From: CBFHND01 sp965657085
Lineage (GTDB): Bacteria; Pseudomonadota; Alphaproteobacteria; Rhodobacterales; Rhodobacteraceae
Assembly (NCBI GenBank): GCA_965657085.1
Contig: CBFHND010000024.1
Location: 1-48,947 of the forward strand
Length of the DNA stretch: 48,947 bases
Reading direction: 5' to 3'
Shown: positions 1 through 6,802 of the stretch, piece after piece
Layout of the letters: every line of letters begins with the position of its first letter
How positions within the stretch are numbered: position 1 is the first letter of the stretch
Program-made: the position numbers and the translations under genes
The notes under the pieces: model-generated
Seen by the model: the letters and a program-made list of their open reading frames with translations, nothing else
Told to the model about the DNA's origin: nothing
The model's database searches: none

Positions 1-417
1 GTGGGCCTCTTTCTGCTGCAAGCGGGCGTAGCCATCTGGCAGCTTGAGCTGGTCAACTACGTCGAACACTATGGCCTGACACGCAAGCATCTGGGGGACG
101 GCAAATACGAGCACGTCCTGCCGCGACATTCGTGGAATGCGGCGCACAAGGCGTCGAACTGGCTGTTGATCAATCTTCAGCGCCATTCCGATCATCATTA
201 CAAGCCTGACCGGCGGTTCCCCGTGTTGCAAAACTATACCGAGGCCGATGCGCCGCAACTGCCCTATGGATATCCGGTGATGACCATTGCCGCGATGGTT
301 CCGGGCCTGTGGAAGCGCGTGATGAACCCGCGTGTGCGCAAGTGGCGCGAGATGTATTATCCCGAGATCACGGACTGGACCGCCTATAACAAAGGCACCA
401 ATCCGCTGCCGCGCTGA
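1..417 (+). CDS. alkB: alkane 1-monooxygenase (AlkB family), 3' part only
   Basis: Non-haem di-iron integral-membrane hydroxylase that oxidises the terminal methyl of alkanes. Only the last 138 codons lie in the window and the 5' part is cut off by the left edge. Visible are the family's late motifs: NYVEHYGL at residues 19-26 of the fragment and the third histidine box LQRHSDHH at 59-66, followed by the APQLPYGYP segment typical of AlkB. The earlier His boxes must lie upstream. The stop at 415-417 faces the convergent cyclase gene only 6 bp away. The GTG at position 1 should not be taken as the start. A related fatty-acid desaturase-type hydroxylase is possible, but the EHYGL and RHSDHH pair favours AlkB. 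Confidence 0.88.
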   Translation: MGLFLLQAGVAIWQLELVNYVEHYGLTRKHLGDGKYEHVLPRHSWNAAHKASNWLLINLQRHSDHHYKPDRRFPVLQNYTEADAPQLPYGYPVMTIAAMVPGLWKRVMNPRVRKWREMYYPEITDWTAYNKGTNPLPR

Positions 418-423
418 TCCCGG

Positions 424-1800
424 TTACGGCATCGCCCACACGGGTACGGGTTCGCTTACCCCGCGGACGGTCTGCGGCGGCAAGGAGCGCAAGCCAGTTG
501 CAGGCGTGCCATTCCCGGCTTTCTGAACAACGGCATCACTGGCGATCAGCCGGGTTTCAATCTGCCGGGTCAGCGATTCCAGCCTGCTGGCCACGTTGAC
601 GGTGTTGCCGATCACCGCGAACTCAAGCCGGTTGGCACCTATGTCACCCAGAACGACGGGGCCATAATGCAGGCCAAAGCGGGCATCCATCTCGGGCTTG
701 CCCGCAGCCTTTCGCGTTCGGTTCAGGTCTTCGACCGCTTCGATCATCGCCATTGCACAGTCCAACGCGTTGCGGGCGTCATCTGGGCCTGCAACGGGTG
801 TGCCGAAGGTCGCCATCAGGCCGTCGCCCAAAAACTTGTCGAGCGTACCCGCATGCGAGAACACCTCGTTCTCCATGCGCCCATGGAAGTCACGCAAGGT
901 TTCGATCACCTCCTGCGGTTCGCGGGCGGCGGCATAGGTGGTGAAGCCCACGATATCGACAAACAGCACCGCAACTTCGTGGGTCTTGATCTGTTTTAGC
1001 GGCTCGTCGTTGTGCGACAGTTCCTCGACCACGTTTGGGGAGAAATAGCGCGACAGGTTGGCCCGCTCACGTTCCAGCGACGCGTTGCCAAGGATCAGCC
1101 GATTGAAACGCCGCACCGTCAACGCGAGCGCGTAGGTCACGATAAGGAACACCACGACCTCCTGGATGCGCCGGTCCCAGTGAACGCTGCTGGGGTCAAT
1201 CGTCTGGATCAGAACAGGATCGTCTGGCACCGCGGCGTAGAGCGCCGCGGTCATCGCCGGATCGGTTTTTCCGAAATACCAGATCAGCGTCACCCCGATC
1301 AGGTACATGGCGGATGTCCAATGCCCCAGCGCAAGAATGGTCCGCCAGGAAAACGACAGGGTGCCTACGGCCAGAATGACCAGGAAGTATTGAAAGGTAT
1401 CAAAGTGGAAGATCATCGCGGTGGGCCATGCATCCGTCGACAACGGATTGGGCAACAGCAATGCAATGGTCATCAACAGCAGGTCGATGAAGATCACGAA
1501 AAGCTCGCGCCTTGATTGACCGACCCGTCCCACGCGGCGCAGCACATAGCCATTCAAAGCCACCAGTACCAGCAAGAACAATGGCCAGAGAACCTGCCAC
1601 CCCGAGATGAGAAACGGCAACAGAATCGCGACCGCAGCCAACGCGGCCCAGCGCGCCCGGATCGCCAGATCCAGCCCTTCGGCCTTGTGCCGCTGCAATG
1701 CGGCCACTGTGAACCTGTTGTTTTGCACATCTTCATCCGTCAGGCCCGCAGGCATGTCCGGTTGTGAAAGGCGTGGCATTGAAAAACGCGATGTGGTCAT
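424..1800 (-). CDS. membrane-bound class III adenylate/guanylate cyclase
   Basis: A 458-residue protein. About six hydrophobic helices lie between residues 48 and 232, followed by a cytoplasmic class III cyclase domain (about 272-430). Metal-binding Asp282 is in LFVDIVGFT and Asp326 in DKFLGDG. Lys322 contacts the purine, and Asn402 and Arg406 (VNVASR) are the transition-state residues. All are kept, so the domain is probably active. The second purine-specifying position, usually Asp or Thr, appears to be Ala395 in EFAVIGN, so ATP versus GTP preference is uncertain. The ATG is preceded by GAGGG at a good distance. The product, cAMP or cGMP, would feed CNB-domain proteins such as the ABC-CNB protein in this window (inference). 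It is monocistronic and convergent with alkB. Confidence 0.9.
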   Translation of the reverse strand: MTTSRFSMPRLSQPDMPAGLTDEDVQNNRFTVAALQRHKAEGLDLAIRARWAALAAVAILLPFLISGWQVLWPLFLLVLVALNGYVLRRVGRVGQSRRELFVIFIDLLLMTIALLLPNPLSTDAWPTAMIFHFDTFQYFLVILAVGTLSFSWRTILALGHWTSAMYLIGVTLIWYFGKTDPAMTAALYAAVPDDPVLIQTIDPSSVHWDRRIQEVVVFLIVTYALALTVRRFNRLILGNASLERERANLSRYFSPNVVEELSHNDEPLKQIKTHEVAVLFVDIVGFTTYAAAREPQEVIETLRDFHGRMENEVFSHAGTLDKFLGDGLMATFGTPVAGPDDARNALDCAMAMIEAVEDLNRTRKAAGKPEMDARFGLHYGPVVLGDIGANRLEFAVIGNTVNVASRLESLTRQIETRLIASDAVVQKAGNGTPATGLRSLPPQTVRGVSEPVPVWAMP

Positions 1801-1885
1801 TGGGTGCCCTCTGCGCCATGGACGTTTCGTTGCAACCTAGCACCCGCGCGCTCTGATGGGAGGTTTTGCAGCGCTGTTTATCCAC

Positions 1886-1912
1886 AAAAAAACCCCGCCG
1901 AGAACGGCGGGG
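1886..1912 (-). terminator. rho-independent terminator of ccrM
   Basis: CCCCGCCG (1893-1900), loop AGAA, CGGCGGGG (1905-1912): a perfect 8-bp GC stem. The A7 run at 1886-1892 becomes a T7 tail on the minus strand. It lies 72 bp beyond the ccrM stop codon. Confidence 0.9.
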
Positions 1913-1983
1913 TAAGGTAAGTGCCTTTGGCAAAGCCTTGGGTAAAGGCCGCAGGCACCGGCGGTGTTCGAAAATTCTGAAGC

Positions 1984-3081
1984 TCAGTCGTGCATTTCGG
2001 CGCGTATTTGCTGGCGCAGCACGTCGATGGGCACGGTCTTGCCCTCACGTTTGAAGCACCAGTAGGTCCAGCCATTGCAACTGGGCGCGCCTTCAAGGTG
2101 TGCGCCGACCTGGTGGATCGACCCCTTGATGTCATCACCGATCAACGTGCCATCGGCACGGACCTTGGCCTTGTGACGCTTGTTCATCGAAAACAGCTCT
2201 TCGCCCGGGCGCAGCATGCCACGCTCGACCAACTGCCCGAAAGGCACGCGCGGTTCGGCCCGTTTGGAGGCGCTGACGGTCAGGGCCTCACGGTCAAACT
2301 TGCGCACCTTGGCAATGCGCGCCTCGGCGACCTTGCGGTAAGCGGCCTCGCGTTCGATCCCAATGAATTCACGGCCCAGCATCTTGGCCACGGCGCCTGT
2401 TGTGCCGGTGCCAAAGAACGGGTCCAGAACCACGTCACCCGGGTTGGTCGAACCAACCAGAATACGGTGCAGCAACCCTTCGGGCTTTTGCGTCGGATGC
2501 GCCTTGTCACCCTTGTCGTCCTTCAGACGCTCGTGGCCCGTACAGATGGGCAGAACCCAGTCGCTGCGCATCTGGATGCCTTCGTTCAGCGCCTTCAGTG
2601 CTTCGTAGTTGAAGGTGTATTTGCTGGTTTCATCCTTGCCGGCCCAAATCATCGTTTCATGGGCGTTGGTGAATCGCTTGCCCCGGAAATTGGGCATCGG
2701 GTTCGACTTGCGCCACACCACGTCGTTCAGGATCCAGAAGCCCGCATCCTGCAAGGCAGTGCCGACACGGAAAATGTTGTGATAGCTGCCAATCACCCAG
2801 ATCGCGCCATCAGGTTTCAGCAGACGGCGCGCGGCCTTCAGCCATTCACGCGTGAACTGGTCGTAGACTTTGAAGCTGGCAAACTGGTCCCACGCGTCGT
2901 CAACCGCATCCACCTTGGAGTTGTCGGGACGATGCAGATCGCCGCGCAGCTGCAGGTTATAGGGTGGATCGGCAAAGATCAGATCAACCGATTCCTCCGG
3001 CAGACTGTTCATCACATCGATGCAGTCGCCAGCGACAATACTGTTCAAGGGCAGCGCCACGGCGCTTTTCGTTTTCGTCAT
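1984..3081 (-). CDS. ccrM: cell-cycle DNA adenine methyltransferase CcrM (GANTC-specific)
   Basis: Solitary N6-adenine methyltransferase (365 aa) that methylates GANTC and times cell-cycle gene expression in Alphaproteobacteria. The N-terminal catalytic domain has DPPYNLQL (motif IV) near residue 40 and, later, the SAM-binding motif DPFFGTGTTGAVA; this beta-class order is typical of CcrM. The last ~90 residues form the RAMA-type C-terminal domain (GxLIGDDIKGSIHQVGA, CNGWTYW), which is diagnostic for CcrM as against other beta-class enzymes. The ATG at 3081 is preferred to a TTG one codon earlier; GAGG lies about 8 nt upstream. No restriction endonuclease is adjacent, as expected for an orphan enzyme. 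Three GANTC sites sit in its upstream region. Confidence 0.95.
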   Translation of the reverse strand: MTKTKSAVALPLNSIVAGDCIDVMNSLPEESVDLIFADPPYNLQLRGDLHRPDNSKVDAVDDAWDQFASFKVYDQFTREWLKAARRLLKPDGAIWVIGSYHNIFRVGTALQDAGFWILNDVVWRKSNPMPNFRGKRFTNAHETMIWAGKDETSKYTFNYEALKALNEGIQMRSDWVLPICTGHERLKDDKGDKAHPTQKPEGLLHRILVGSTNPGDVVLDPFFGTGTTGAVAKMLGREFIGIEREAAYRKVAEARIAKVRKFDREALTVSASKRAEPRVPFGQLVERGMLRPGEELFSMNKRHKAKVRADGTLIGDDIKGSIHQVGAHLEGAPSCNGWTYWCFKREGKTVPIDVLRQQIRAEMHD

Positions 3082-3130
3082 CAATTCTGCCTCTGTCCCC
3101 GGCCCTTTTTGGGCTCGTTGGTTGAGGACA

Positions 3131-3174
3131 AAGATGAGTCATTGACGATTCGCGGTCAAATTCTTTTTTGAATC
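3131..3174 (-). promoter_or_regulatory. GANTC cluster in the ccrM upstream region, with a candidate promoter
   Basis: Three CcrM target sites occur within 39 bp: GAGTC 3136-3140, GATTC 3147-3151 and GAATC 3170-3174. On the minus strand TTGACC (complement of 3154-3159) could be a -35 box. Seventeen bases later CATCTT (complement of 3131-3136) is a weak -10. One GANTC would lie in the spacer and one would overlap the -10. The clustering is directly visible; the promoter call is tentative. Confidence 0.5.
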
Positions 3175-3787
3175 AACTGCTTATGATTTTTCCTTGATAC
3201 AAGATATTGTGGACCGGTTTGAACGAACGTCTATGGTGTGGGGTTACGCCAAGATTTCGCAGCGCCTCTTTGTGACATTTTGAAGGATAGCCCATGTTCG
3301 TCTCCCAGCCGTAGCCGGGATGCTGTTGCGCCAAATCCACCATCAGCCTGTCGCGCCAGATTTTCGCCACAATTGAGGCCGCTGCAATCGACACAGATCG
3401 CGCGTCTCCCTTCACGATGGCTGTCGCCGGAAGCGCCAGATCGCGTGGGATCATGTTGCCATCGATCAAAGCGTGATCCGGTGCCTTGGCCAATCCTGCC
3501 ACAGCCCGTTCCATAGCAAGGTGGCTGGCCCGCAGAATGTTGATGTCGTCGATCTCTTCGACACTGGCGCTGGCAATGGAAACGTCTGCGCTTTGCAGCA
3601 ACTGATCATATAGCCCCTCGCGCTTGCGCAGGCTCAGCTTTTTGGAATCATCAAGACCCACGGGAATATCTGCGGGATCCAATACCACGGCCGCAGCAAC
3701 CACAGGTCCGGCAAGCGGGCCGCGCCCGACCTCATCGACACCAGCCACGCGCCCACCGATTTCTAGTTCAAAGGCATAGTCAGGCAT
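3173..3787 (-). CDS. rnhB: ribonuclease HII
   Basis: Cytoplasmic endonuclease (204 aa) that cleaves the RNA strand of RNA-DNA hybrids and removes single ribonucleotides from DNA. The N-terminal GVDEVGRGPLAGPV carries the catalytic DE pair (Asp18, Glu19). Also visible are DDSKKLS, the SIAAASIVAKIWRD helix with further acidic ligands nearby, and the C-terminal YGWETNMGYPSKCHKEAL and HHRRSFKPV segments. The open frame extends upstream, but AAGGGG just before 3790 points to the ATG pair at 3790/3787, and 3787 has the better spacing. The gene precedes ccrM with an 90-bp gap; this rnhB-ccrM neighbourhood occurs in other alphaproteobacteria. The stop codon overlaps a GANTC site. Confidence 0.95.
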   Translation of the reverse strand: MPDYAFELEIGGRVAGVDEVGRGPLAGPVVAAAVVLDPADIPVGLDDSKKLSLRKREGLYDQLLQSADVSIASASVEEIDDINILRASHLAMERAVAGLAKAPDHALIDGNMIPRDLALPATAIVKGDARSVSIAAASIVAKIWRDRLMVDLAQQHPGYGWETNMGYPSKCHKEALRNLGVTPHHRRSFKPVHNILYQGKIISS

Positions 3788-3844
3788 CATAGTCCCCTTG
3801 CTGGCCCTTCTTTGGGTCAAAAATACTTTCGCCGAAGGCAAAAC

Positions 3845-3893
3845 GCACATCCCGGAGGGATGTGCAAACATCATGTGCCGCGCGCCAGCGCGG
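3845..3893. repeat. tandem perfect hairpins upstream of rnhB
   Basis: Two adjacent hairpins. The first is GCACATCCC (3845-3853), loop GGA, GGGATGTGC (3857-3865). The second is GCCGCGC (3876-3882), loop GCCA, GCGCGGC (3887-3893). Neither has a T-tract. They follow an AT-rich stretch (AAAATACTTTCGCC) in the rnhB leader. They may be a dispersed extragenic palindromic element or a leader RNA structure. No second copy was noticed in this window. Confidence 0.5.
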
Positions 3894-3910
3894 CTCCGTT
3901 TGCCGAAATG

Positions 3911-3940
3911 AAAAAAGGGAAGGTGCCCGAACACCTTCCC
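3911..3940 (-). terminator. rho-independent terminator of the small secreted protein gene
   Basis: GGGAAGGTG (3917-3925), loop CCCGAA, CACCTTCCC (3932-3940): a 9-bp perfect stem. The A6 run at 3911-3916 gives a T-tail on the minus strand. It lies about 44 bp past the stop of the gene at 3984-4436. Confidence 0.88.
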
Positions 3941-3983
3941 CCAGGTTGCCGACGCGGGGAACCAGCGTCAGCCTGTCCCGCCC

Positions 3984-4436
3984 TTAGTGGCGGGCCAACT
4001 GATAGCCGTTGCGGCGCAGACACTGCGCGCTCCAGCCGCGGCCATAGCCGTGTTGGTCACGGAACCGGACGGCGCAGGACCGGGGCAGGGCGTTCACATG
4101 GCGGTAACTCTTGCCAAGGCACTTGCTGCCAAACCCGTTGATCTTGCCGTGGTCGGTGCGGAAGGTCCGCAGGCATTGCGCGGGCAGCAGCTTGCGATTG
4201 CCCACCCGTGGCGGCAGCGGGCGCGGCTTGATCGGATGGTGCGGGCGGTAGATGCGGTCACGGGTGACATGATCGTCCTTGCGGCTATCATTGATCACGG
4301 CGCCGATGATGGCGATGCCCAGAAGGGCGGCAAGTGCGCGGGCGGCATCGTCATTGTCAGCAGCGGCCGGGGTTGCGCCCAGGCTGGTGATGCCAATGGC
4401 TGCAGCAGCGATCGTGGCGATGAATTTGCGGTGCAT
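3984..4436 (-). CDS. small secreted hypothetical protein
   Basis: 150 aa. A clear Sec signal peptide (MHRKFIA, hydrophobic run, ATPAAA cleavage region near residue 26) is followed by a short hydrophobic stretch (ALAALLGIAIIGAVI). A basic, Pro/Arg/His-rich linker leads to a C-terminal half with several Cys residues (AQCLRTF, SKCLG, RSCAVRF, AQCLRRNGY), suggesting disulphide bonds outside the cytoplasm. I do not recognise a named family. AAAGGA precedes the ATG. It is divergent from the gene at 4612; a GTTATTGAATAAC palindrome (4572-4584) lies between them. It has its own terminator, so it is probably monocistronic. Confidence 0.8.
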   Translation of the reverse strand: MHRKFIATIAAAAIGITSLGATPAAADNDDAARALAALLGIAIIGAVINDSRKDDHVTRDRIYRPHHPIKPRPLPPRVGNRKLLPAQCLRTFRTDHGKINGFGSKCLGKSYRHVNALPRSCAVRFRDQHGYGRGWSAQCLRRNGYQLARH

Positions 4437-4571
4437 GGGTGTGTCCTTTCAGTCAGTCATCAGGCGGCCTGCGCTGAAGGCACCGGCCATGACCCAACAC
4501 TCGCTCCCATCCTCGAAGACAGGCAATAACACCGCCCTGTTATCCGATATCACATGCTGCAAGCTGTTCAC

Positions 4572-4584
4572 GTTATTGAATAAC
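4572..4584. promoter_or_regulatory. palindrome in a divergent promoter region
   Basis: GTTATT-G-AATAAC is a perfect 6-bp inverted repeat in an AT-rich patch of the 175-bp gap between the divergent genes at 4436 and 4612. It could be a small operator. No regulator is assigned. Confidence 0.3.
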
Positions 4585-4611
4585 TGCGTTGCTTGTCCCA
4601 ATGTGCCACAC

Positions 4612-4899
4612 ATGAAACACATGCTTCTTTCCCTGACATTGGCCGCCCTCATCGCCGCACCCGGCATGGCTTCGGCTGCTGATTGTTTCGCCGACTACAA
4701 GGCGAAAAAAGACAACCCGCTGCGCCTGCATTATGGCGTGGCGCAGGTTTCGGCGTGCTCTGCCGGGGCCGCCCGATCCGAACTGGAAGGCCGATTGGCC
4801 GCGCGCGGCTGGACATTGCTTCAGGTGATGTCAGTCTTCGGCCCCGAGGGACTCGATGAAAGGAAGGCCAGTGCCGGAAAATTCTACCTCCGCTTCTGA
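4612..4899 (+). CDS. small secreted hypothetical protein
   Basis: 95 aa. MKHMLLSLTLAALIAAPGMASA is a Sec signal peptide ending in ASA, with the mature chain starting ADCFADYKAKKDNP. The mature part (about 73 aa) has two Cys and a compact alpha/beta look (GRLAARGWTLLQVMSVFG). It is not recognised beyond a conserved Rhodobacterales hypothetical. A start at 4621 (three codons later) is equally possible because neither ATG has a strong RBS. The 3' end overlaps the next gene by 44 bp in another frame, implying coupled expression. Confidence 0.7.
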   Translation: MKHMLLSLTLAALIAAPGMASAADCFADYKAKKDNPLRLHYGVAQVSACSAGAARSELEGRLAARGWTLLQVMSVFGPEGLDERKASAGKFYLRF

Positions 4900-5575
4900 G
4901 ATGCGCCGCTCGGGCGAACGGGTGGTTCTGGGTGGCATCGCGGCCATTGTCCTGATCCTTCTGGCCGCTGCCGTTGTCCTGTTTCTGACGCTGCCCGACG
5001 CGGGTGCGTTCAACGCGCAGGTCGAACGCATCTTTGTCGAAAATGACGACCTGACCAGCCAGACCGATATCAAGCTTCTGGAAATTCTTGCGCAGTCGGG
5101 CACAGCCTTTTCCGATACGCTGGCCAGTTATCGCATGGTGATTTTCGTGCTGCTGGTTTTCGCCACGGCGCTGATGATCGCGGCCATGGTGTTTCTGGTG
5201 ATGCTCGTGGGCATGGGCCGGCGTCTGGCCCAGATCGAGCGTGCGGGGATCGAGGTCAATTCCCTGCTGATCAGCCGCGAGGAAAACACCGTTTACCTCA
5301 ACAACCTCGGTTTCAAGCTGACCGAGGCGGCGATGGAAACAATGTCAATACTGGCCGAGGCCCGCATGGACGATGACGTGCTGACCGGCATCGAGATCGA
5401 AGCGATGATTTCCGGGCGCGACACGTCGGATTGTGAAGAGGCGGCTGGGGCCACGCGGATCAAGCGATTGCGCGACACGCTGGGCAACCAGATCGTCAGC
5501 GAACTGCTGGTCAAGAATATCGCGCGCAGGGGTTATATGCTGGCCGTGGGCAAGGACGTGATCAAGGTAATCTGA
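4856..5575 (+). CDS. membrane-anchored protein with C-terminal OmpR-type winged helix
   Basis: 239 aa. A basic N-terminus (MRRSGER) leads into TM1 (about 25-46). A periplasmic segment of about 45 residues follows, then TM2 (about 92-118) ending in GRRLAQ, so by the positive-inside rule the C-terminus is cytoplasmic. The last ~100 residues match the OmpR/PhoB effector fold in order: a beta strand (ENTVYLNN), KLTEAAMETMSIL, a loop, then TRIKRLRDTLGN and ending KNIARRGYMLAV, like the usual RLRRKLG and RGxGYxL. No receiver domain is present. It thus resembles a ToxR/CadC-type one-component sensor with the DNA-binding part at the C-terminus instead of the N-terminus. Start chosen at the ATG with GAGGG 5 nt upstream; GTG 4871 and ATG 4901 are alternatives. 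Confidence 0.75.
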   Translation: MKGRPVPENSTSASEMRRSGERVVLGGIAAIVLILLAAAVVLFLTLPDAGAFNAQVERIFVENDDLTSQTDIKLLEILAQSGTAFSDTLASYRMVIFVLLVFATALMIAAMVFLVMLVGMGRRLAQIERAGIEVNSLLISREENTVYLNNLGFKLTEAAMETMSILAEARMDDDVLTGIEIEAMISGRDTSDCEEAAGATRIKRLRDTLGNQIVSELLVKNIARRGYMLAVGKDVIKVI

Positions 5576-5619
5576 CGCGCAATACTTGCGAACGATTCTC
5601 AAGTGACTACCTTTACCCC

Positions 5620-6075
5620 ATGAACAGACGTGAATTCACCGCTTCTCTCGGCGCGGCTGCGGCCTTGCCCTTTGTGCCCGCCCGCGCTGTTGCGATGGCA
5701 CCGGCGGCCTCTCCGGCCCTGCCATCCACCGCCTACGCATGGGCGCATCTGATCGCGCGGGCACAACCATCGGTCAGCCCCGCCATGCTGGCACGACATC
5801 TTCGGCTCGACGGATCGGTCGCGCGCCACCTCTTCGATCAGTTGATCCGGGACGGCATCCTGAAAACACCAACGGCTCTTGGCACTGCCAGTGCCGTGCG
5901 CCCCTTGCCCCAGGCAACGGCATCCGCCGGGTCATCCGACACCTTGCACCGCGTTGCGCGCGCTCTGGTCAAAGGCGAAGAAGACAGCCTAGAGTGCGCC
6001 CCAGACCCAAGCGCCGAGGAGAGCGACGATGCCCGCACCGATCAACCCGTTCAAGAAAGCCCTCAAAGCGGGTGA
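5620..6075 (+). CDS. small Tat/Sec-signal protein with helix-turn-helix-like segment
   Basis: 151 aa. The N-terminus MNRREFTASLG, a hydrophobic Ala-rich run and VPARAVA resembles a twin-arginine signal (RREF in place of RRxFL). Residues ~38-85 (WAHLIARAQPSVSPAMLARH, then HLFDQLIRDGILKTP) look like a MarR-like winged helix, which would be odd in an exported protein. The remainder is low-complexity, acidic and Gln/Ser-rich. The 3' 47 bp overlap the aldolase gene in another frame. It lies 44 bp after the membrane wHTH gene. The RBS is weak. Function unknown; if the signal is not cleaved it could be a membrane-tethered DNA-binding protein. Confidence 0.55.
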   Translation: MNRREFTASLGAAAALPFVPARAVAMAPAASPALPSTAYAWAHLIARAQPSVSPAMLARHLRLDGSVARHLFDQLIRDGILKTPTALGTASAVRPLPQATASAGSSDTLHRVARALVKGEEDSLECAPDPSAEESDDARTDQPVQESPQSG

Positions 6076-6796
6076 AACCGTCATCGGCTGCTGGCTGAGC
6101 CTTGGCAACGCGACCTCGACCGAAATGATGGGCACCGCCGGTTTTGATTGGCTGCTGGTCGACGGCGAACACGCACCATACGACATCGGAAAGCTGCGCG
6201 AACAGCTGATCGCGCTTGAGGCATCGCCCAGCCATGCCGCCATCCGCGTGCCAGTGGGCGAGACATGGATCATCAAGCAGGTTCTGGATATCGGCGCGCA
6301 AACGGTTCTGGTGCCGATGGTTGAGAGTGCAGATCAGGCGCGCGAACTGGTCCGAGCCATGAAATACCCACCCGCTGGCGTGCGCGGCGTCGGATACAGT
6401 ACCACACGGTCTGCCCGGTTCGGCACCATTGCCGACTACGGCCTGACTGCGGATGATCAGACTTGCCTGCTTGTGCAGGTCGAAAACCGCGCGGGGCTTG
6501 CCGCGCTTGATGACATTCTGGCCGTGGACGGTGTTGACGGTGTCTTTATCGGCCCTGCCGATCTGTCCGCCGATATGGGATATATGGGGCAGCTGACGCA
6601 CCCGGAGGTGATGAATACGATCATCGATGCCATCACGCGGATCGCGGCCTCTGACAAGGCCGCCGGCATTCTCAGCAGCAATGAGGATGTATTGAACAAG
6701 GCCATGGACGCGGGCGCGCAATTCGTCGCCGTGGGTCTGGACGTTCTGATGCTGGCGGGCGCGGCCCGAGCCGCAGCCGCGAAGTGGGTCAAATAG
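6029..6796 (+). CDS. HpcH/HpaI-family class II aldolase
   Basis: 255-aa cytoplasmic TIM-barrel aldolase of the 4-hydroxy-2-oxoheptanedioate / 2-dehydro-3-deoxyglucarate type, which makes or cleaves pyruvate adducts with a divalent metal. Seen: GCWLSLGNATSTEMMGTAGFDW, the DGEHAPYD active-site segment, IRVPVGE, the VPMVESADQARE metal-binding Glu segment, GVRGVGYSTTR with the catalytic Arg region, and FIGPADLSADMG. Length is normal for the family. The ATG has GAGGAGAG 5-8 nt upstream. It starts inside the preceding small gene. Substrate cannot be read from the sequence; annotation as hpaI/hpcH would be by homology only. Confidence 0.9.
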   Translation: MPAPINPFKKALKAGETVIGCWLSLGNATSTEMMGTAGFDWLLVDGEHAPYDIGKLREQLIALEASPSHAAIRVPVGETWIIKQVLDIGAQTVLVPMVESADQARELVRAMKYPPAGVRGVGYSTTRSARFGTIADYGLTADDQTCLLVQVENRAGLAALDDILAVDGVDGVFIGPADLSADMGYMGQLTHPEVMNTIIDAITRIAASDKAAGILSSNEDVLNKAMDAGAQFVAVGLDVLMLAGAARAAAAKWVK

Positions 6797-6802
6797 GCCG
6801 GA

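Noticed and set aside
1990..3171. 393-codon open frame on the plus strand
   Set aside because: Antisense to ccrM; the real gene is certain from DPPY and FGTGTTG motifs.
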